A DNA stretch of 64,000 bases, taken from contig CAIMPI010000034.1 of the NCBI GenBank assembly GCA_903843305.1, positions 1-64,000 on the forward strand, written 5' to 3'. Source of the DNA: an uncultured Chlorobiaceae bacterium (GTDB lineage Bacteria > Bacteroidota > Chlorobiia > Chlorobiales > Chlorobiaceae). Shown one piece after another: positions 7,049 through 16,174 of the stretch (position 1 is its first letter; every line of letters starts with the position of its first letter). The position numbers and the translations under genes are program-made. Under the pieces are notes generated by a model. The model was not told the origin of the DNA. It did not search any database and was given only the letters and a program-made list of their open reading frames with translations.

Positions 7049-7833
7049 GGCATTCTCTTTTTCATGGAGCAGTAAACAGGATGATAAGTAAGATAAACTC
7101 CATTTTCACTGGAAAATAGTCTCCGATACTGATCAATAAAGTGCTGGTATCGGCTCTTTGTCCATGAACGACGCCGTATACCGTTGACTCCTGTACGCCT
7201 TATATGGTGCAGCACTGCTTCAGGAGAGCTGAATTCAAGTTGTAGCACCTCTTCCCGACTGACCGTCAGTTCAAAATATTTTCCGGCAAGTTGTTCAAGC
7301 TCTTTAAGTGTGTGATAGCTGAGTCCGACCCCCTCAATGGCTGATATTTCCTGCATATTAGAGGTACTGAAAGTGCTGAAGGCCAGCATCCCCCCAGGCC
7401 TGAGATGAATAGCCATGTTGCGGAAAAAGCTGTCGAGATCTTCAAGCCATTGCAGTGTTGCGTTTGAGACCACCAGATCCAGTTCCGAAGGGAGTTCCTC
7501 AAGATGTTCAATATCGCCTGCAAGAAAGTGAAACTCCTGAACAGAAAAGCGATCAAGTCCTTCACGCAGGCAGTGACGACTCTCTTCTACAAGATCATTG
7601 GCATAATAAACATTGACCGAGCAGCGGCTCAGTAACTCAGCCATAAGTGCTCCTGAGCCTGATCCCACCTCAAGCACCTTGTCGAAACATGGTACCTGCT
7701 CTGAACTGCAGATTATCTCCGACAGCTCCCTGGCCATGGCCTTCTGTACCACAGCATGACTGCGGTAGCTCTTGAGCGTGCTGCAGAACCTTTCGCGTAC
7801 CAGTTGCTTGTTTATGATTATGTCTTGAGACAT
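7045..7833 (-). CDS. bioC: Malonyl-ACP O-methyltransferase
   Basis: BioC methylates malonyl-ACP so that fatty acid synthesis can extend it to the pimeloyl chain. This 262-residue SAM-dependent methyltransferase shows motif I as VLEVGSGSGALMAEL, then DLVVSNATLQWLEDL and LRPGGMLAFSTF, all usual for BioC. The ATG at 7833 is preceded by GGAGG at good spacing, which decides the start against a longer frame from 7926. The start overlaps the end of bioG by 16 nt. The methyl group it adds would be removed by the neighbouring BioG. Confidence 0.94.
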   Translation of the reverse strand: MSQDIIINKQLVRERFCSTLKSYRSHAVVQKAMARELSEIICSSEQVPCFDKVLEVGSGSGALMAELLSRCSVNVYYANDLVEESRHCLREGLDRFSVQEFHFLAGDIEHLEELPSELDLVVSNATLQWLEDLDSFFRNMAIHLRPGGMLAFSTFSTSNMQEISAIEGVGLSYHTLKELEQLAGKYFELTVSREEVLQLEFSSPEAVLHHIRRTGVNGIRRRSWTKSRYQHFIDQYRRLFSSENGVYLTYHPVYCSMKKRMP

Positions 7834-8507
7834 GCCATAACCTCCTGCAGATTTCCAAAATGAAGAAAAGGAAAGTGTGGCATATCGGAAATCAACGTCT
7901 GGGGCACCCCTTTCCATGCCAGACACTGCTGTTTTAGAGGAAACACAAGATCGCGCCCACCAATAATGGCATGATCATAGCTCCATGAAGCGCTGGTTGT
8001 TCCAGAATCCTGAACATGCTCTTTCAAGAGCGCCAGCTCCTCCTTCTGATCGCCAACAGCACGGTCGGGTGACATAGAGGAGAAAAGGGCAAGCGCTTCG
8101 CCGCTGCTGCACATCCGTCGGTTAAAGCGGTGACGATTCTCTTCAGACCAGGTCGAAAGGGTAGCCTGAAAAACATCAGGCGAAATACCTTTTTCCGTAT
8201 TTATCGGGTAGAGGGTGCCGTTGATGGCAATGGCCTTCGTTATCGGCGGAAGTGTTGTATGCTGTGCCACCCAGACTCCGAATGACCATGCGACAATGAT
8301 TATACTGCGGTAACGACTGGCCTCGTTCATAAATCCCGCCTCCATCTCCAGTGTGCGATAATCATAGCAGACCAGAAGATCGTGTGTAAATTCTTCCGAA
8401 AGTGATTCGGCAAGAAGATGAGCGCAAATACGTGCATCCATACCCCAACCATTGAAGAAAAGCAGTAATGTGTCCGTTCCCTCTTTTCTGAGCCATACCG
8501 TTTTCAT
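7818..8507 (-). CDS. bioG: Pimeloyl-ACP methyl ester esterase, BioG type
   Basis: This 229-residue protein resembles the BioG family (formerly DUF452), an alternative to BioH. BioG hydrolyses the methyl ester of pimeloyl-ACP so that BioF can use it. The nucleophile is the serine in VAWSFGVWVA, the N-terminus carries LLLFFNGWGMD, and the late histidine is probably in SDMPHFPFLHF. Start 8507 follows GGAGG at 11 nt and lies 7 nt past the bioF stop. The gene sits directly before bioC, its functional partner. Fused BioG-BioC proteins are known elsewhere; here the two are separate and overlap by 16 nt. Confidence 0.9.
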   Translation of the reverse strand: MKTVWLRKEGTDTLLLFFNGWGMDARICAHLLAESLSEEFTHDLLVCYDYRTLEMEAGFMNEASRYRSIIIVAWSFGVWVAQHTTLPPITKAIAINGTLYPINTEKGISPDVFQATLSTWSEENRHRFNRRMCSSGEALALFSSMSPDRAVGDQKEELALLKEHVQDSGTTSASWSYDHAIIGGRDLVFPLKQQCLAWKGVPQTLISDMPHFPFLHFGNLQEVMACLKT

Positions 8508-8514
8508 CAGTCTG

Positions 8515-9672
8515 CTAACCTCCGATAAGTTCAGGTATCCGTGCAATATCATCCCACTGCAGGTTTGAACGCAGCGAGATACGGATACGGGCGCTCTTTT
8601 CAGGAACAGTCGGGGGACGCACCGGCATACAGAGAAACCCGGCCTCTCTGAGCCTGGCTGCCAATGCTACAGCAAGATTGTTGCCCCCCGTGATGACCGG
8701 GACAATATGACTGTCACCCGGTACGTCAAGCCCTCGTTCAAGAAGCTCATGGCGAAGACTTGAAGCAAGCCGCAGAAGTTCTTGACGCTCATGGTGCATG
8801 GCACTTTGTCGGGCAAGCGTAAGCAGGCTCCAGCCGAGAATAACCGGTGGAAGGGCTGTAGTAAAGATGATTGAGCGCATGGTATTCAGCAAATACTCTC
8901 TCACAAGAGAATTCATCACGGCATAAGCTCCTGTTGATGCAAGCGCCTTACCGAAGGTACCAGTGATGATATCAATCTTTTGTACCATCCCCGCTGTTTC
9001 ACAGAGACCAAGACCATGCTCTCCGAAGACGCCAACCCCGTGCGCTTCATCGACAATCAAAAATGCCCCATATTTCTCTTTCAAGGCTACCAGTTGGGCA
9101 AGATCGGCAAGATCACCGTCCATACTGAATACCGATTCGGTCACAATAAATATCTGGCGATAGCGGTCGGCGGCTTCCACCAGCAACTCTTCAAGATGGC
9201 CGTAATCCCTGTGGCGGTAGCGCTGGTAGGGGGCTTCGGCAATCTTCATGCCGTCAATAATGCTCGCATGGTTTAGTCGGTCGCTGAGCACAAGATCATG
9301 ACGACCGCTCAGCGCTGGAAGCATTCCGATGTTGGCATGATAGCCGCTGTTGAAAACGAGGGCGGCTTCACGCCCGTAGAGTGTTGCAAGGGCTTGTTCC
9401 AACTGGCCGTACAGCGGATGGTTGCCTGTCAGAAGACGAGAGGATGAACTGGTCATGGCATGATCCGTTGCATTGAACTCCTGTATATACCCGGCAAGCA
9501 TCGGTTTGTCATCGCCTAAACCAAGATAGTCGTTCGAAGAGAGGTTCAGGAGGTTTTGCCCGTTGACCACAATATCTTTACCGTTGCGGGCACTGATATC
9601 CGGGAGTACACGGTATCGGCCAAGCGTTCTAAGCTCATCAAGCTCCAGCCTGATCCGGTCATAAAACTGCAT
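8515..9672 (-). CDS. bioF: 8-amino-7-oxononanoate synthase
   Basis: BioF condenses pimeloyl-ACP (or CoA) with L-alanine in a pyridoxal-phosphate reaction. The protein has 385 residues from the chosen start (MQFYDRIRLELDELR), in line with the family. Visible signatures are NLSSNDYLGLG, FNSGYHANIGML, VDEAHGVGVFGEHGLG and the cofactor lysine in GTFGKALASTGAY. The ATG at 9672 lies 10 nt after the bioB stop and has a purine-rich GGGGCGG upstream. A longer frame from 9735 would overlap bioB by 53 nt and is less likely. Confidence 0.96.
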   Translation of the reverse strand: MQFYDRIRLELDELRTLGRYRVLPDISARNGKDIVVNGQNLLNLSSNDYLGLGDDKPMLAGYIQEFNATDHAMTSSSSRLLTGNHPLYGQLEQALATLYGREAALVFNSGYHANIGMLPALSGRHDLVLSDRLNHASIIDGMKIAEAPYQRYRHRDYGHLEELLVEAADRYRQIFIVTESVFSMDGDLADLAQLVALKEKYGAFLIVDEAHGVGVFGEHGLGLCETAGMVQKIDIITGTFGKALASTGAYAVMNSLVREYLLNTMRSIIFTTALPPVILGWSLLTLARQSAMHHERQELLRLASSLRHELLERGLDVPGDSHIVPVITGGNNLAVALAARLREAGFLCMPVRPPTVPEKSARIRISLRSNLQWDDIARIPELIGG

Positions 9673-9682
9673 GGTCCGCCCC

Positions 9683-10687
9683 TCAGTTGAAGCTTGCAAT
9701 CTGACTGGCAAACCGGCGGTCGTCGGCAATATCACGTCCCCGAGTGGTCAGATAACCCCCTGTCAGATAGCCATTGGCACCAGAAAGCATCAGGAGACCC
9801 TGAAAATCTTTCATGATTGTCTCCCTGCCAGCAGCAAACTTGATGATTTTATCCGGATGAGCGAGACGGCAGATGGCAAATGTTTTCACAATGTCAGCAA
9901 CGGAAACCGGCTCTTTGCCTTCAAGCGGGGTACCATCAATCGGCACCAGCACATTGAGCGGTATGACGGTTACATCAAGCTCCTGGAGTGCAAAAATCAT
10001 GGCAATCCGCTCCGGCATAGTCTCTCCAACGCCCATAATGCCGCCGCAGCAGACGGAAATGTTGTTCTGCCTCAGCAGTTTGATCGTCTCAATCCGCTCT
10101 TCGACGGAATGGGTATCGGCAATGAGCGCATGGTACCTGTCGGGCGCAACCTGGATGTTGATATTGTAATGAGCAATCCCGTGGGCAGCCAGAGCCGCAG
10201 CAGGTTCTTCACCCAGAACGCCAAGCGATGCACAAACGTGCAGATCAGGTAATTCAGCATGAAGCCGGTCGATCATGTCGAGCACTCGCTGAAACTCCGG
10301 AGTTATTTTTTTGTAGCCATAACCACTGGTGACGATACCGAAATGGGAAACCCCTTCGGCAACACAATTGCGGGCTTCAATCAGCGCAGACTCTTCATCG
10401 ACAAGATCATAGACTTCAATATTTGCATGATTGTGGCGCGACTGGGCACAAAACCGGCAATTTTCACCGCAAACCCCTGATTTGGCATTCATGATGGAAC
10501 ATGCATGAAGCGCTTCTTTATCGCTACCATAGCGATTTTTAACTTTGTTTGCCAGCGAGGCAAGATCAAGAGCAAGTTCACCGGGCAGATCAGCAAGCAG
10601 AAGAGCTTCAGCATGAGTGATCGGTTCACCAGTTTCAAGCACACAGTAGGCTGCGGCAATCAGGGGGTTGAGCATTGTTGATTCCAT
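9683..10687 (-). CDS. bioB: Biotin synthase
   Basis: BioB is a radical-SAM enzyme that inserts sulfur into dethiobiotin. The cluster-binding cysteines are in CGENCRFC (C73, C77, C80). Downstream are [12 protein letters not shown] and [11 protein letters not shown], which include residues of the second iron-sulfur cluster region. The 334-residue length is normal. The gene is 18 nt downstream of birA and 10 nt upstream of bioF. Two Met codons (residues 1 and 5) could start the protein; the difference is trivial. Confidence 0.97.
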   Translation of the reverse strand: MESTMLNPLIAAAYCVLETGEPITHAEALLLADLPGELALDLASLANKVKNRYGSDKEALHACSIMNAKSGVCGENCRFCAQSRHNHANIEVYDLVDEESALIEARNCVAEGVSHFGIVTSGYGYKKITPEFQRVLDMIDRLHAELPDLHVCASLGVLGEEPAAALAAHGIAHYNINIQVAPDRYHALIADTHSVEERIETIKLLRQNNISVCCGGIMGVGETMPERIAMIFALQELDVTVIPLNVLVPIDGTPLEGKEPVSVADIVKTFAICRLAHPDKIIKFAAGRETIMKDFQGLLMLSGANGYLTGGYLTTRGRDIADDRRFASQIASFN

Positions 10688-10705
10688 AATGCGTAATAAT
10701 GTTTT

Positions 10706-11692
10706 TTAGGATATTTCTTTTCGGAGGTGGGCTTCTCCAGACGAAACAAGGATGGTCTGGCCATCTGCACACAGAAGCTTCAGCTCACCTCCGCGCGCAA
10801 TTCCGACGACGGTTCCGCTCAGATTTCGGTTACGCTGGTCAATGGAGACCTCCTTCGACTGAAGCAGTGAATATTTTTCGAGATAAGGAAGGATAAAGCC
10901 AAGATCATCATGAAGTAACCATTCATTATAGAGTGGCTCTAAATGGTTGAGCACAAAGGCAAGAAGTTCGGGTCTCGAAAAAAACTGGCCACTTTCCAGA
11001 AACAACGAAGTTGCACGCTCTTCGATTTCAGGAGGCATCTTGGTCTGGTTGACATTAATCCCTATTCCTACAACCACAAAGTGGGTCATTTCAGGTTCTG
11101 ACTGCATTTCGCACAATACACCACACAACTTTTTCCCCTTAACAAGAAGGTCATTCGGCCACTTGATCATCGGCAACAGTGCGGGAGAGAGGACGCACAA
11201 TGCCCGATGAATGGCAACAGCCACGAGCAGTGTCAGTTGCGGAACACGGATTGAAGGAACCTCCGGCCTCAGAATCAGGGAAAAATAGAGGTTGACCCCT
11301 GGAGGTGAAACCCAGATACGCCCCATGCGACCTCTTCCCCCGTTCTGAGAATCGGCAACGACTACACTACCTTCCGGCGCACCTTCACCAGCGAGAGCTT
11401 TTGCCTGAATATTGGTTGATCCGGTAACGGGATGATAGATAATCTTTTTTCCAAACCGCTCGCCAGTCAGAAATGGCCGAACCTCAGCTTCAACAGGTCG
11501 TCCTGTCAGGGCCGACAAGTGGTATCCCCGTCCTGTAACGGCGTCTATCTGATAACCCTCGGCCCGCAGCAGGCCGATATGCTTCCAGACAGCGCTTCTG
11601 GTGATACCAAATTCATGGCAAAGCGATTCGCCCGATAAAAAATCATTACCTGATGAAAGGCGATTCAAAATTTTGACGGTCAGGTCGTTCAT
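10706..11692 (-). CDS. birA: Biotin protein ligase and biotin operon repressor
   Basis: The 328-residue protein has an N-terminal winged helix-turn-helix (residues about 1-60, with FGITRSAVWKHIGLLRAEGY). The biotin ligase domain follows, with GGRGRMGR at residues 118-125 and KWPNDLLVKGKKLCGVL. It should form biotinyl-AMP, transfer biotin to carboxylases, and in the liganded form repress transcription. It is the first gene of the biotin operon, and a match to the BirA operator lies 25 bp upstream of its start. It therefore probably represses its own transcript. Confidence 0.95.
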   Translation of the reverse strand: MNDLTVKILNRLSSGNDFLSGESLCHEFGITRSAVWKHIGLLRAEGYQIDAVTGRGYHLSALTGRPVEAEVRPFLTGERFGKKIIYHPVTGSTNIQAKALAGEGAPEGSVVVADSQNGGRGRMGRIWVSPPGVNLYFSLILRPEVPSIRVPQLTLLVAVAIHRALCVLSPALLPMIKWPNDLLVKGKKLCGVLCEMQSEPEMTHFVVVGIGINVNQTKMPPEIEERATSLFLESGQFFSRPELLAFVLNHLEPLYNEWLLHDDLGFILPYLEKYSLLQSKEVSIDQRNRNLSGTVVGIARGGELKLLCADGQTILVSSGEAHLRKEIS

Positions 11693-11717
11693 AAAGGAAA
11701 ACGGGTCATACGAAAAA

Positions 11718-11749
11718 ATGTGAACCTGAATGTAACTGGAGGTTTACAA
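11718..11749 (-). promoter_or_regulatory. BirA operator upstream of birA
   Basis: On the minus strand the site reads TTGTAAACC, 14 nt, GGTTCACAT. The established bacterial BirA box is TTGTAAACC, about 14-16 nt, GGTTTACAA. The left half is perfect and the right half matches 7 of 9. It is placed between a plausible promoter and the birA start at 11692. This makes biotin-dependent repression of the whole operon likely. Confidence 0.85.
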
Positions 11750-11813
11750 CTTTGCAAGCAGAATAAATAAAGCGCCCCATGCAGCGCGACTTTTCATTGG
11801 AGGGACAAGGATC

Positions 11814-13544
11814 TCAATAGCTCACTGCTGCCATGGTGGAGGTTTCATAATTCTTGCGATAGACTTCCACTCCCTGAAAAATACCGTAGGCGATTTTAGC
11901 CTGTTCCTGTCGATCCTGAAGAATCTGTTCTTCAGTGGAATTGGACAGGTACCCCACTTCAACCAGAGCGCTCGGCATGGAAGGTGTCCAGAGTACCATA
12001 AATCCTGCCTGACGCACTGCGCGACTGTTATTGGTCGGCTGCCGATAGACCGGTTTGAGAATATCCTGGGCAAGAGTTGTCGACTGCTTGGCAAAAGAGT
12101 TCTGGGCCATACTGCTCATAATGAGATGCTCTTCAGTAAACCCCTGGTATTCCTGTTGGTAATCAACTTCATTGCGGATAACAGAGTTTTCAAACATAGC
12201 GACATCAAGAGCGGCCTTGTTTTTATGCGCGCCGAGAATATAGACTTCGGAACCACGCGCGCTATGGTTAGGGCTCGCATTACAATGCACGCTGATAAAA
12301 AGTTTTCCTCCATTTCGGTTAGCTATTTTTCCCCGCTCATGCAGGGGAATAAACGTGTCATCTTTTCTGGTGTAGATCACCCTTACATCCGGCCATTTCT
12401 GTTCAATAAAGGTACCGAGATCATGCACGATGTTCAGCACAACATCTTTTTCACGGGTGCCTTTGCCGCCAATAGCCCCAGGATCTTTACCGCCGTGACC
12501 TGCATCAAGCACAATGGTATTGAGCTTCCATTTTTCGACATCACGACTGAGTACATCGGCAATCTGCTGCTCCTTCTCCTTTCTGAAAATATCTTCCACA
12601 TCAGCATTCGTGCGAACATAGAGCAAATACGTGTTGTGTTTTTTATCACGCTGAAAATCTACCGAACTGATAACACCGGCGCGTTTGTCAAGCGCTACGG
12701 TAAACTGCAACCCTGCACCGGCAAACTGTTTTGGAGTGATTGCCTTGACTATGCCGCTGTTGTATGATTTTGATACGGCGTTGCTATCGCAAGATGCTTT
12801 TTCAAGCGAAAAAAAGGCAAATCCTTCAGCATTGGGCTTGAGCAGCGAAGCCTGAACCCGAGGACCGGAAGCAAAAAAACTTATGATCGCTCCGTTTGCT
12901 CGTTTTTCAACCTCAACACCGGTGATAACTGTTTTTGCAGGTACAGCTTGCGTGCTATTTCCTGCAACTATGCGTTGCTCTCCGTTCCTGATAACTCCGA
13001 TTTTTCCTGTACGCTTTGCCGTCATCGAAGCACTTATCCTGCCAGTCACAGAGTTATAGACAATATCCCGCTGCAACCAGAGAGTAAAGAGCCTGCATGC
13101 CTGAATTACCGGCAGATATATTTTTGATTGCTTCAAAACAGGAGGCGACTGCAATTGAATAACTCTTCGGGGCTGTTCAGGATTCCTTGAATCAACACGT
13201 ACAAAATTATTCGACGAGGCGATTGTACATAGGCTGCCGGGGATAACAAGAGATTCGTTGAGTTCAAGGCCATCCTGATTCTTGCGAAAGCCCAGACGCA
13301 AGGCCCTTGCCATGGACTCAATGTCAATCATCACACTGTTATCGTTTTTGAGCGCAAGCACCCTGACTGTATAACCGTATTCGTTTCCCATGGTAACAAC
13401 GAGCGGAACGGTACTCTGTGGCTGTTGTACAGAAGTTCCTGCAGAAAGAGGCGAGCAATAAAGCATCAGCAACGTCAAGAGCGTCAGTCCAGCCAGAGAA
13501 AAACGGATACGAAAAAGAAAGTGGTGCATGATTATCGAATACAT
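11814..13544 (-). CDS. N-acetylmuramoyl-L-alanine amidase (AmiC-like)
   Basis: This 576-residue secreted amidase begins with a hydrophobic signal sequence (residues about 8-35, ending near PLSAG). It has an extended middle region with AMIN-like character. The zinc-dependent Amidase_3 domain runs from about residue 340, with ligand motifs VLDAGHGGKDPG, REKDVVLN and FISVHCNAS and the catalytic glutamate in ALVEVGYLSN. It should cleave the peptide stem from murein during cell separation. AGAGG lies at good spacing before the ATG at 13544. A second ATG at 13529 is an alternative. It is divergent from topA, with 223 bp between the two genes. Confidence 0.92.
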   Translation of the reverse strand: MYSIIMHHFLFRIRFSLAGLTLLTLLMLYCSPLSAGTSVQQPQSTVPLVVTMGNEYGYTVRVLALKNDNSVMIDIESMARALRLGFRKNQDGLELNESLVIPGSLCTIASSNNFVRVDSRNPEQPRRVIQLQSPPVLKQSKIYLPVIQACRLFTLWLQRDIVYNSVTGRISASMTAKRTGKIGVIRNGEQRIVAGNSTQAVPAKTVITGVEVEKRANGAIISFFASGPRVQASLLKPNAEGFAFFSLEKASCDSNAVSKSYNSGIVKAITPKQFAGAGLQFTVALDKRAGVISSVDFQRDKKHNTYLLYVRTNADVEDIFRKEKEQQIADVLSRDVEKWKLNTIVLDAGHGGKDPGAIGGKGTREKDVVLNIVHDLGTFIEQKWPDVRVIYTRKDDTFIPLHERGKIANRNGGKLFISVHCNASPNHSARGSEVYILGAHKNKAALDVAMFENSVIRNEVDYQQEYQGFTEEHLIMSSMAQNSFAKQSTTLAQDILKPVYRQPTNNSRAVRQAGFMVLWTPSMPSALVEVGYLSNSTEEQILQDRQEQAKIAYGIFQGVEVYRKNYETSTMAAVSY

Positions 13545-13767
13545 TATGTTCCTCTGAACATTACTTTTTACGGCAATTATAATAATAAATAAAATTATTT
13601 CTCCAGCCAGTCAAAAGAAGCGGTTTAACGAACCGGAAATAATCGGTTACAGTCAGATCAATACGGGCATAGTATAAGGCCTGAAATGGTAAAATTTGTT
13701 TTTTGTTTTTCAACACCTATCTTTTTCAAAATTTATTTGTAAACGCTCTTACTCCCGGGACTGATCC

Positions 13768-16158
13768 ATGGCCTCAAAGCCGTTAACATTATCCGCCAGA
13801 AACAGGACCCTGATTGTTGTCGAATCCCCTTCAAAGGCAAAAACAATAAATAAATACCTTGGCGACAAGTATACCGTTTTCGCATCGGTAGGCCATATCA
13901 AGGAGCTTCCGAAAAAAGAGATTGGCCTTGATTTTGATCATAATTATGAACCGAGATATGAAATAATTCCAGGCAAAGAAAAAGTTGTTCGCCAGTTAAA
14001 AAAGCTTGCGGCTGAAGCCAGTGACATTCTTATTGCGACTGATCCTGATCGTGAAGGAGAGGCTATTGCATGGCATATCTCCAATGAAATAGGTGAGACA
14101 AAGACACCGGTTTCCAGGGTATTGTTTAACGAAATTACCAAAAAAGCGATCATTGAAGCGATTAAGGCACCACGGCAGATCGATAATCGCCTTGTCCGCT
14201 CCCAGCAAACCCGTCAGGGTCTTGACAAGATAGTCGGCTACAAGATCAGCCCTTTTTTGTGGAATGTCGTGTTGCGCGGTCTTTCAGCAGGAAGGGTACA
14301 GTCTGTAGCACTGCGACTGATCTGTGAACGTGAGTCCGAGATAACCCGCTTCCTTATCCAGGAATACTGGACTATAAACGCAGATTTTGTGACTTCCGGC
14401 AAGGAATCCTTCAGGGCAAGGCTTATCCGTCTTGAAGGGGAGAAACCGGAGATAACTGACCAGGCGCAGGCTGAAGCTATTGCTGCGGCTGCCAGGGATG
14501 CACACTATTCTGTCGTAGAAATTGCACCTCGTGTTCAGCAACGCAAGCCGCCCGTTCCTTTCACAACATCACTGCTTCAGCAGGCGGCATCAAACCAGCT
14601 TGGCTTTGGTTCTCAGAGAACCATGCGTGTGGCTCAACAGCTTTATGAGGGAATTGAGATTGGTGCTGAGGGCGCAACAGGCCTTATCACCTATATGAGA
14701 ACTGATTCAATTCGCATTGGCGCTGAAGCAATCGGTGAGGCTCGTGATTATATTGAGCGGCAGTTCGGCAAAGAGTATATCGGCGTTGGAGGTGCAGCAA
14801 AGAGCGGGAAAAATGCCCAGGATGCACATGAAGCCATACGCCCAACCTCACTGTTAAAAACACCTGAACAACTGAAGTCTTATCTTTCAACTGATCAGTT
14901 TAAACTGTATGAACTGATCTGGAAGCGTTTTCTTGCCGCCATGATGGCTCCTGCCAAAATTGAACAGACACGGGTTGATGTTGGGGATAGTTCCGGCAAG
15001 TTCCTTTTCAGGGCAACGGGTAGCAGGCTCCTGTTTCCAGGATTCATGCGGGTATATGACGATCAACGAGAGCTCGATTATGAAGCACAGACCTCAACGA
15101 AGGAGGATGTTGAGAAGGAAATGACGGTAAAGTTGCCTGAACGGCTGATCGTAAATGACCCTCTTGCGTTGTCGGAGCTTGACCAGAAGCAGAGCTTTAC
15201 CCGTCCTCCGGCTCGCTACAGTGAAGCAACCTTGGTCAAGGATCTCGACCACTTTGGCATAGGACGTCCTTCTACCTACGCATCTATTTTTTCAACACTG
15301 CAGGATCGGCGTTATGTTGAGCTGGAGAAAAAAAAGATTGCACCTACCGAACTTGGAAAAGATGTTTCCCTGATTCTTGTTGCCAACTTTCCTGATCTTT
15401 TTGATGTTGGCTTTACTGCTTTTATGGAGGATGAACTGGACAAGGTGGCCAGCGGCGATGATGAGTATGAAAAGGTGCTCGACAGTTTCTATAAGCCGCT
15501 TGAGGCGACGCTCAGCCTGCGTAAAAGTGATCCTCTGATTCCGCAGAACAGCGAAGCGCAACTTTGTGAAAAATGCGGTGTTGGCTACATGACAGTGAAA
15601 TGGACGACCAGTGGAAAATTTTATGGCTGTTCGTGCTATCCGAAATGCAAAAATATCAAGGCTATCAGTACCAACAAGGAGAAGCCTGTTGATACCGGGA
15701 TTCTGTGTCCCTCCTGCAAAGAAGGACACATGCTGTTGCGCAAGGGAAGATTTGGTCCTTTTCTTGCCTGCTCAAACTATCCAAAGTGCAATACACTGCT
15801 GAATCTCAGCAAACAGCGCCACATTGAACCAATGAAAACTCCTCCGGTCATTACGGACATTCTTTGTCCGAAGTGCAGTTCACCGCTCTATCTCCGCAGT
15901 GGCAAACGAGGCCTGTGGCTTGGTTGCTCCAAGTTTCCGAAGTGCAGGGGACGACTCGCCTGGAGTTCGCTTGATGAGAGTATCCAAAAACATTGGGAAG
16001 CTGTCATGGCCGATCACCAGACAGCACATCCGGCAGTCTTCCTTACAATGCTCAATGGCAAACCGGTACCCATGGCCGTTGCAATTGACGATATTATTCT
16101 GAAAGCCGAAGAGGCTGGGCTGGTTTGCGCTGCAGATAGTTCTGTCGCAGATTCGTAG
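13768..16158 (+). CDS. topA: DNA topoisomerase I
   Basis: TopA relaxes negatively supercoiled DNA through a transient 5'-phosphotyrosine. The 796-residue protein has a Toprim domain with E19 (VVESPSKAKT) and D92/D94/E96 in DPDREGE. The active tyrosine is Y309 in GLITYMRTDS. Three four-cysteine zinc ribbons follow near residues 600, 647 and 700, each ending YPKC or FPKC. The gene reads towards feoB, and the two stop codons are only 16 nt apart. Confidence 0.97.
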   Translation: MASKPLTLSARNRTLIVVESPSKAKTINKYLGDKYTVFASVGHIKELPKKEIGLDFDHNYEPRYEIIPGKEKVVRQLKKLAAEASDILIATDPDREGEAIAWHISNEIGETKTPVSRVLFNEITKKAIIEAIKAPRQIDNRLVRSQQTRQGLDKIVGYKISPFLWNVVLRGLSAGRVQSVALRLICERESEITRFLIQEYWTINADFVTSGKESFRARLIRLEGEKPEITDQAQAEAIAAAARDAHYSVVEIAPRVQQRKPPVPFTTSLLQQAASNQLGFGSQRTMRVAQQLYEGIEIGAEGATGLITYMRTDSIRIGAEAIGEARDYIERQFGKEYIGVGGAAKSGKNAQDAHEAIRPTSLLKTPEQLKSYLSTDQFKLYELIWKRFLAAMMAPAKIEQTRVDVGDSSGKFLFRATGSRLLFPGFMRVYDDQRELDYEAQTSTKEDVEKEMTVKLPERLIVNDPLALSELDQKQSFTRPPARYSEATLVKDLDHFGIGRPSTYASIFSTLQDRRYVELEKKKIAPTELGKDVSLILVANFPDLFDVGFTAFMEDELDKVASGDDEYEKVLDSFYKPLEATLSLRKSDPLIPQNSEAQLCEKCGVGYMTVKWTTSGKFYGCSCYPKCKNIKAISTNKEKPVDTGILCPSCKEGHMLLRKGRFGPFLACSNYPKCNTLLNLSKQRHIEPMKTPPVITDILCPKCSSPLYLRSGKRGLWLGCSKFPKCRGRLAWSSLDESIQKHWEAVMADHQTAHPAVFLTMLNGKPVPMAVAIDDIILKAEEAGLVCAADSSVADS

Positions 16159-16174
16159 AGACATTGCATTGTAC

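Noticed and set aside
12126..12767. Plus-strand frame of 213 codons inside the amidase gene
   Set aside because: It is antisense to a well-supported gene with intact catalytic motifs and shows no protein family pattern.
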